Positions 60,202 through 64,000 of a stretch of 64,000 bases of DNA are shown here, one piece after another; position 1 is the first letter of the stretch, and each line of letters starts with the position of its first letter. The notes below the pieces were generated by a model. It did not search any database and was not told the origin of the DNA. It saw only the letters and a list, made by a program, of their open reading frames with translations. This DNA comes from DAISIL01 sp036822015 (GTDB lineage Bacteria > Bacteroidota > Bacteroidia > Cytophagales > Bernardetiaceae): contig DAISIL010000003.1 of NCBI GenBank assembly GCA_036822015.1, positions 41,656-105,655 of the forward strand, read 5' to 3'. Position numbers and translations under genes: made by a program.

Positions 60202-61203
60202 TCAAAAAGGCATCCTGGGTTGTGGCTTAGCGGTCTGTGGCACAAAGTCGCGGGCCAGGAACTGGTAGTGAGCCGCCATCGCGATCATGGCGGCGTTATC
60301 GGTGCAATAGGCAAAGTCCGGGATGTAGGTCTGCCAACCTCGGGCGGCTCCTTCGGCTTGCAGGCGGGCGCGTAAGGCGCGGTTGGCCGAAACGCCACCG
60401 GCGATGGCTACCTGCTGTATCTGGTGGTGTTCGGTGGCTCGGATGAGCGGCCGCATGAGGTTTTCGATGAGGTTCTGCTGGACGCTTGCGCAAAGGTCGT
60501 GCAGGTTTTGTTCGATAAACTGGGGGTTTTCTTTTAATTGCTTACGCAAAAAATAAAGAATGGATGTTTTGATTCCACTAAACGAAAAATCAAAACCATC
60601 CAGATCGGTTATCGGAAACTGAAAAGCGTCCGGTCTGCCCGCCTGGGCTAGGCGGTCTATCTCGGGGCCACCTGGATAGCCCAGCCCGAGGAGCTTGGCC
60701 GTTTTGTCGAAGGCCTCCCCTACGGCATCGTCCTGGGTTTGCCCCAGGATGTGCATATCGGTAAAGTCCTTGACGCACACGAGTTGGGTATGTCCGCCGC
60801 TGACAGTCAGGCACAAAAAGGGAAACTTCGGATGGGGTGCGTCGATGAAATGCGCCAGGATATGGGCTTTGATGTGATGCACCCCGATCAAAGGCACATC
60901 CAAAGCCAGAGCCAGCCCCTTAGCAAAGGAAGCCCCCACGAGCAAAGCTCCCATCAAGCCCGGCCCCTGCGTAAAGGCCACCGCCGAAAGCTCCGATAAG
61001 CCGATACCTGCCTCATCCAAAGCCCGCCTGACCACAGGCACGATATGCCGCTGGTGCGCCCGTGAGGCTAACTCCGGTACAACCCCTCCATAGGCTTCGT
61101 GTTCGGCTTGCGTGGCGATGCAGTTGGCGCGTATCTGCCCCCGAGAGATCACCGCGGCCGCTGTCTCGTCGCAAGAAGATTCTATGGCTAAAATATTGCT
61201 CAT
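60202..61203 (-). CDS. tsaD: tRNA N6-adenosine threonylcarbamoyltransferase
   Basis: A 333-residue TsaD, which installs the t6A37 modification on ANN-decoding tRNAs with TsaB/TsaE. It starts with LAIESSCDETAAAV; the metal-binding VHHIKAHILAH, LTVSGGHTQLV, and the later DFSFSGIKTS and AIAGGVSANRALR are intact. The C-terminal tail (about FVPQTAKPQPRMPF) looks atypical and ends at the border of the decayed toxin locus. ATG 61203 is used; a TTG precedes it. The DUF4293 gene ends 12 bases upstream. Confidence 0.95.
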   Translation of the reverse strand: MSNILAIESSCDETAAAVISRGQIRANCIATQAEHEAYGGVVPELASRAHQRHIVPVVRRALDEAGIGLSELSAVAFTQGPGLMGALLVGASFAKGLALALDVPLIGVHHIKAHILAHFIDAPHPKFPFLCLTVSGGHTQLVCVKDFTDMHILGQTQDDAVGEAFDKTAKLLGLGYPGGPEIDRLAQAGRPDAFQFPITDLDGFDFSFSGIKTSILYFLRKQLKENPQFIEQNLHDLCASVQQNLIENLMRPLIRATEHHQIQQVAIAGGVSANRALRARLQAEGAARGWQTYIPDFAYCTDNAAMIAMAAHYQFLARDFVPQTAKPQPRMPF

Positions 61204-61215
61204 CAAAAACGTAGT

Positions 61216-61692
61216 TTAGCGCAAGCGATCCATAGAGCGCACCAGTGCCTCATCTTTTTTGATGCCCCGGATGGCGAGCATGTTGCAGAGCAGGGCGAGC
61301 AAGGGCAAATACGCCCCGGCTAGATAATCGCCGTGAGCCGGTGGCGAAAACCAGGCATCGGCTGTATAAATCCAGTAGAAGGTTACGCCCACAAAAAGCG
61401 TGATGAGTAGGTTGCTCAAAGCGGCTAATTTGATCTGGAGCAGGCGTTTTTTGTAGCTCAAAATGTTGTATATCGAAACCAAAGCTGCCAGGACAGCCAG
61501 AACGGCCAGATAAGCCGTCGGTTGGTTGTGTCCGGCTACTTCGATGTTATCTTTGATATGTTGCATTTGGATCGCTGAAATGACCAGGTACTCGCCTTCG
61601 GGGGAACTTTTTTCCCAGATGGGAAGAAAAACGACGAGCAGCATCAAGATGGCCGTCAGGGCTAGAAAAACAGTTTGGATGCGTTGCCACAT
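61216..61692 (-). CDS. DUF4293 membrane protein
   Basis: A 158-residue protein with four helices (about 5-26, 58-78, 86-110 and 122-140). It starts MWQRIQTVFL and ends RGIKKDEALVRSMDRLR; this N-terminus and C-terminal KKDE-LVRS-DRLR are characteristic of the Bacteroidota-specific DUF4293 family. The function is unknown. It is followed closely by tsaD on the same strand. Confidence 0.92.
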   Translation of the reverse strand: MWQRIQTVFLALTAILMLLVVFLPIWEKSSPEGEYLVISAIQMQHIKDNIEVAGHNQPTAYLAVLAVLAALVSIYNILSYKKRLLQIKLAALSNLLITLFVGVTFYWIYTADAWFSPPAHGDYLAGAYLPLLALLCNMLAIRGIKKDEALVRSMDRLR

Positions 61693-61728
61693 GGTTCAGT
61701 AAAATTTTATCTCGATTGGTGCGGGCAA

Positions 61729-61736
61729 CAAAAATA
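61729..61736 (-). promoter_or_regulatory. -7 element for DUF4293-tsaD
   Basis: A perfect TATTTTTG on the minus strand, 36 bases before ATG 61692. A -33 TTG is not found at the usual spacing. Confidence 0.4.
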
Positions 61737-61881
61737 GACAAACCTGCAAAGGATTGCGAAATTTTGGCAGCAAACTTTGGCCGTTTTTGGAGGTTTTATC
61801 ATTTTGTACAACCAAAAGGTACTATGTCCACCACACACCAGGACATAACCCCTTCACTAACAGAACTTTGATCCTTCATTC

Positions 61882-63879
61882 ATGGACACCACAACCCCAG
61901 CCAACATACGGGTATATCGTGTAGAAAGCGGCGATACGCTTTTTGGCATCGCCAAAAAGCACCAAACGACGATTGAGGAACTCCGCCGCCTCAACGGCGA
62001 CCGTTTAGAGACCCTCTATCTCGGGCAGGAAATCTACTTGCCCGATCCGTCGGTGCATCGGGTGCAAGAAGGAGAAACTTTTTACGAGATCATCACGCGC
62101 CACGGGCTAGATGCCGAAACTTTCAAAAAATATAATCAGCTAGATAGCTACCAACTGCACATCGGGCAGGTCTTGCGCATTCCCCCGCCCACCCCCGCCC
62201 TACCCCCTACCCCCAGACAGGGGCGCGTACATACGGTCGAGACCGGAGATAGCCTCTTCAATCTAGCCCAAAAATACGGCGTTACCGTCAATGACATCCG
62301 ACGTGCCAACCAACTCGATGCCAACTTACTCAACATCGGGCAGCAACTCATCATTCCCTCCCCCGAAAACACCCAGCAGGCACTGCAAGCCCATTTTGTT
62401 GGGCAGGAGGATACTATCCACACCATCGCGGAAAAACACAAGGTTACTCCCGATGCCCTGCAAGCCTTCAATCAGCTAGAAGCCACCGCCCAACTCTCTG
62501 CCGGACAACTGCTTTACATCCCCAGCAGCGACTATCAGCCCACGGAGCAAGTCCGTTGGGAGAGCCACATCAGCCTACCCGACGATCAGCGTCTCCGAGA
62601 AATTGAGCAAAACCGCGCCGAGTATTTCAAGATCGAACGCCAGTACGGTGTGCGTATTTTTAAGGAAGGACTTCGGGGCGGCATCGGTGAAGGCGAGGTA
62701 AATGATACCGAAGACTTACAAAAAGTAAAACAAAGATTGGAGCAGTTACAGATTCCGGTATCCTCCGATGATCCGGCTGCTATCACTGCCGGTATTCGGG
62801 CGTTTCAGGAACGTTTTAAGGTGGATTGGTGGTCTCGACATCCCGTCTGGGCAGATACCCAGCCGCCCTTTGAAGCGGGTAAACTACGCCCCAATGATTT
62901 GACATACAGGCTTCTCCGTGAATATACCCATTATCGTCTGCAATTCAGGGATCACAAAGACCAGCATCAGGAGGCTCGGTTCACCAACTTCGCTACCAGC
63001 CCCATGAGCGTGTACCCGTATGGGGTGGCTTATACCGGTACGGCGCGTTATGTGTTCAAGGATTCTTATTTTCATCAGCTCGGAATGTCAAAAATTTTAT
63101 CCGAAGCGATGGCTTACATCTCCGGGAATCAGAGTAACTTCGACGCGCTCAACACCTACGACCGGGCTGTTTTTTCGTTTGGTTTTGTGCAGTTTGCGGG
63201 GCAGAGCGCGCAGGGGATGTTGCCTAAACTGCTGGCATTCATTAAGAAAGAAAATCCGACTTTGTTTGAGGACACCTTTGGGCGTTTTGGTGTGGAGGTG
63301 GAGTACTCGGAGCCGCAGCCATTTGTGTTTCGTCCGGCCCGTGTGGTGGTCATCGACCCTGGGGCAGCACAGGGCTTGACGGTCTTGCGCGGGCGGGAGG
63401 CCGAGGAGCATTTGCGGATCACGAAACTCCTCTACGGCGTTTTTATTCGGGCGGGTCATCATCCCGAGATTGCGCAGCTTCAGTTGCGGGCAGCGGTGCA
63501 TTTTTACGTGCGTCCGGTTCTGGGGAGCCGTATTAGTCTCGATATTGGACATCGTCGCGAGTTGGGGAGTGAGCTAATTCGGGATGTCATCCGGTCGAGT
63601 GCTGGCTTGGCGGCTTTGATTGATCTGACGATCCATCACGGCTTGAGCCAGGCCTTGCTGATGATTGAGGAGGCCATTGAAGCAGTAGCCGAGCAGCACG
63701 GTTTATCGACGGTTTGGCAGGTGCGCAATATCGACGAGCGCAAAATTTTGCGTTACTTACGTCGTCGGCATACGCATCCGTTCATCAAGCAGCGGATGCA
63801 GCGTATCTTAGATCTGGCTACGGAAGAGCAGCAAAAGCCTATGGATCAGCAGCTTTTTAGTTTTCTCAAACGCTATTAG
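61882..63879 (+). CDS. Four-LysM protein without a signal peptide
   Basis: A 665-residue protein starting directly with a LysM domain (about 9-53: YRVESGDTLFGIAKKH), followed by three more (about 58-102, 115-158 and 168-212). Each has the LysM GDTL or GETF motif and a LYLGQEIYLP-like end. A proline-rich spacer lies between the second and third. The remainder (about 220-665) is not recognised; it has a DRAVFSFGFVQFAG segment around 430 that is lysozyme- or peptidoglycan-binding-like in feel only. There is no signal peptide or transmembrane helix in the first 30 residues, so export would need a non-Sec route (phage-like injection system or lysis), or the protein is cytoplasmic. Confidence 0.7.
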   Translation: MDTTTPANIRVYRVESGDTLFGIAKKHQTTIEELRRLNGDRLETLYLGQEIYLPDPSVHRVQEGETFYEIITRHGLDAETFKKYNQLDSYQLHIGQVLRIPPPTPALPPTPRQGRVHTVETGDSLFNLAQKYGVTVNDIRRANQLDANLLNIGQQLIIPSPENTQQALQAHFVGQEDTIHTIAEKHKVTPDALQAFNQLEATAQLSAGQLLYIPSSDYQPTEQVRWESHISLPDDQRLREIEQNRAEYFKIERQYGVRIFKEGLRGGIGEGEVNDTEDLQKVKQRLEQLQIPVSSDDPAAITAGIRAFQERFKVDWWSRHPVWADTQPPFEAGKLRPNDLTYRLLREYTHYRLQFRDHKDQHQEARFTNFATSPMSVYPYGVAYTGTARYVFKDSYFHQLGMSKILSEAMAYISGNQSNFDALNTYDRAVFSFGFVQFAGQSAQGMLPKLLAFIKKENPTLFEDTFGRFGVEVEYSEPQPFVFRPARVVVIDPGAAQGLTVLRGREAEEHLRITKLLYGVFIRAGHHPEIAQLQLRAAVHFYVRPVLGSRISLDIGHRRELGSELIRDVIRSSAGLAALIDLTIHHGLSQALLMIEEAIEAVAEQHGLSTVWQVRNIDERKILRYLRRRHTHPFIKQRMQRILDLATEEQQKPMDQQLFSFLKRY

Positions 63880-63899
63880 AAAAAAAATTGACGCTTTGC

Positions 63900-63930
63900 T
63901 TGGCAGAAACCAAAAGACACCTTATATTTG
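63900..63930 (+). promoter_or_regulatory. tRNA-Gly promoter
   Basis: TTG (63900-63902), a 20-base spacer and a perfect TATATTTG (63923-63930), 10 bases before the tRNA. Both elements and spacing are ideal for the primary sigma factor. Confidence 0.75.
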
Positions 63931-63940
63931 CATTCCATTT

Positions 63941-64000
63941 GCGAGAATAGCTCAGTTGGTAGAGCGCAACCTTGCCAAGGTTGAGGTCGCGGGTTCGAAT
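63941..64000 (+). tRNA. tRNA-Gly (GCC), truncated by the window edge
   Basis: The acceptor 5' strand GCGAGAA, D-arm AGCTCAGTTGGTAGAGC, the anticodon stem CAACC/GGTTG around loop TTGCCAA (anticodon GCC at 63974-63976) and the T-loop GGTTCGAAT are all visible. The window ends inside the T arm, so the 3' strand of the acceptor stem is beyond it. Confidence 0.95.

Larger units (their letters stand above)
59678..60202. other. Long intergenic stretch holding toxin-antitoxin remnants
   Basis: The only gap over 300 bases without an intact gene. Bases 59678-59840 show no recognisable content. From about 59850 the plus strand carries broken pieces of a DarT-type toxin and then a few residues of a DarG-type antitoxin, listed separately. 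The stretch ends at the tsaD stop codon. Confidence 0.8.

Noticed and set aside
60200..60235. LGCGL on the plus strand as a surviving piece of the DarG macrodomain
   Set aside because: It lies antisense inside the tsaD frame and is too short to separate from chance; mentioned only as a question in the findings.

Overview
The window is chromosomal DNA of a Bacteroidota bacterium, most likely a Cytophagales-like gliding lineage. The evidence is the family set: SpoIIE-type phosphatases fused to 7TMR-DISM or beta-propeller sensors, type III glutamine synthetase, a soluble-type SdhA/SdhB pair, DUF4293, GSCFA and BatA. Promoters also follow the Bacteroidota pattern, TTTG about 20 bases upstream of TAnnTTTG. 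The species cannot be named from this sequence. The gene set is mostly housekeeping with no intact phage, insertion sequence or CRISPR array. Two 10-base N runs (14837-14846 and 40286-40295) are assembly gaps inside genes.

Layout. 1-7 kb: a 7TMR-DISM/SpoIIE phosphatase (-), an acyl-CoA synthetase, bL25 (-), and a two-gene fragment of a Bat operon. 7-15 kb: guanylate kinase (-), sdhA-sdhB, an MFS transporter, then a translation cluster (rplM-rpsI-rpsB-74-codon gene-tsf) with a terminator-like hairpin just before tsf, and a small gap-interrupted protein resembling effector-associated domains. 15-28.6 kb: DUF1573 and a giant alpha-2-macroglobulin lipoprotein (divergent), GlnN, a queuosine-precursor transporter, PBP1A, an ArsC-like phosphatase and an ICMT-like membrane methyltransferase whose start codon lies in a perfect 16-bp inverted repeat. 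28.6-41.2 kb: HMG-CoA reductase; an operon of ECF sigma factor, membrane/barrel protein and beta-propeller SpoIIE phosphatase that is split by two in-frame stop codons; RlmL-type methyltransferase; universal stress protein; a third SpoIIE phosphatase. 41.3-52.7 kb: a YD-like protein/SixA/GSCFA/AAA cluster, DUF4332, SufE, CspA, a photolyase, an overlapping STAS/HATPase/enoyl-CoA hydratase operon, and a zinc-ribbon coiled-coil protein. 52.7-64 kb: two large BNR-propeller exoproteins, a decayed DarTG toxin-antitoxin locus, tsaD with DUF4293, a four-LysM protein and a tRNA-Gly cut by the window edge.

How the genes work together. The clearest theme is partner-switching and envelope signalling. Three sensor-SpoIIE phosphatases (one disrupted), one STAS antagonist, one RsbW-type HATPase and one ECF sigma factor are encoded within 51 kb. 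Other groups are central metabolism (succinate/fumarate flavoprotein, glutamine synthesis, mevalonate, fatty acid activation), translation and tRNA modification, and cell envelope work (PBP1A, A2M, LysM, DUF1573).

The most interesting observations are the DarT/DarG remnant in the only long intergenic stretch (59678-60202), the in-frame TAA and TAG in the propeller phosphatase, and the start-codon hairpin at 27732-27801.
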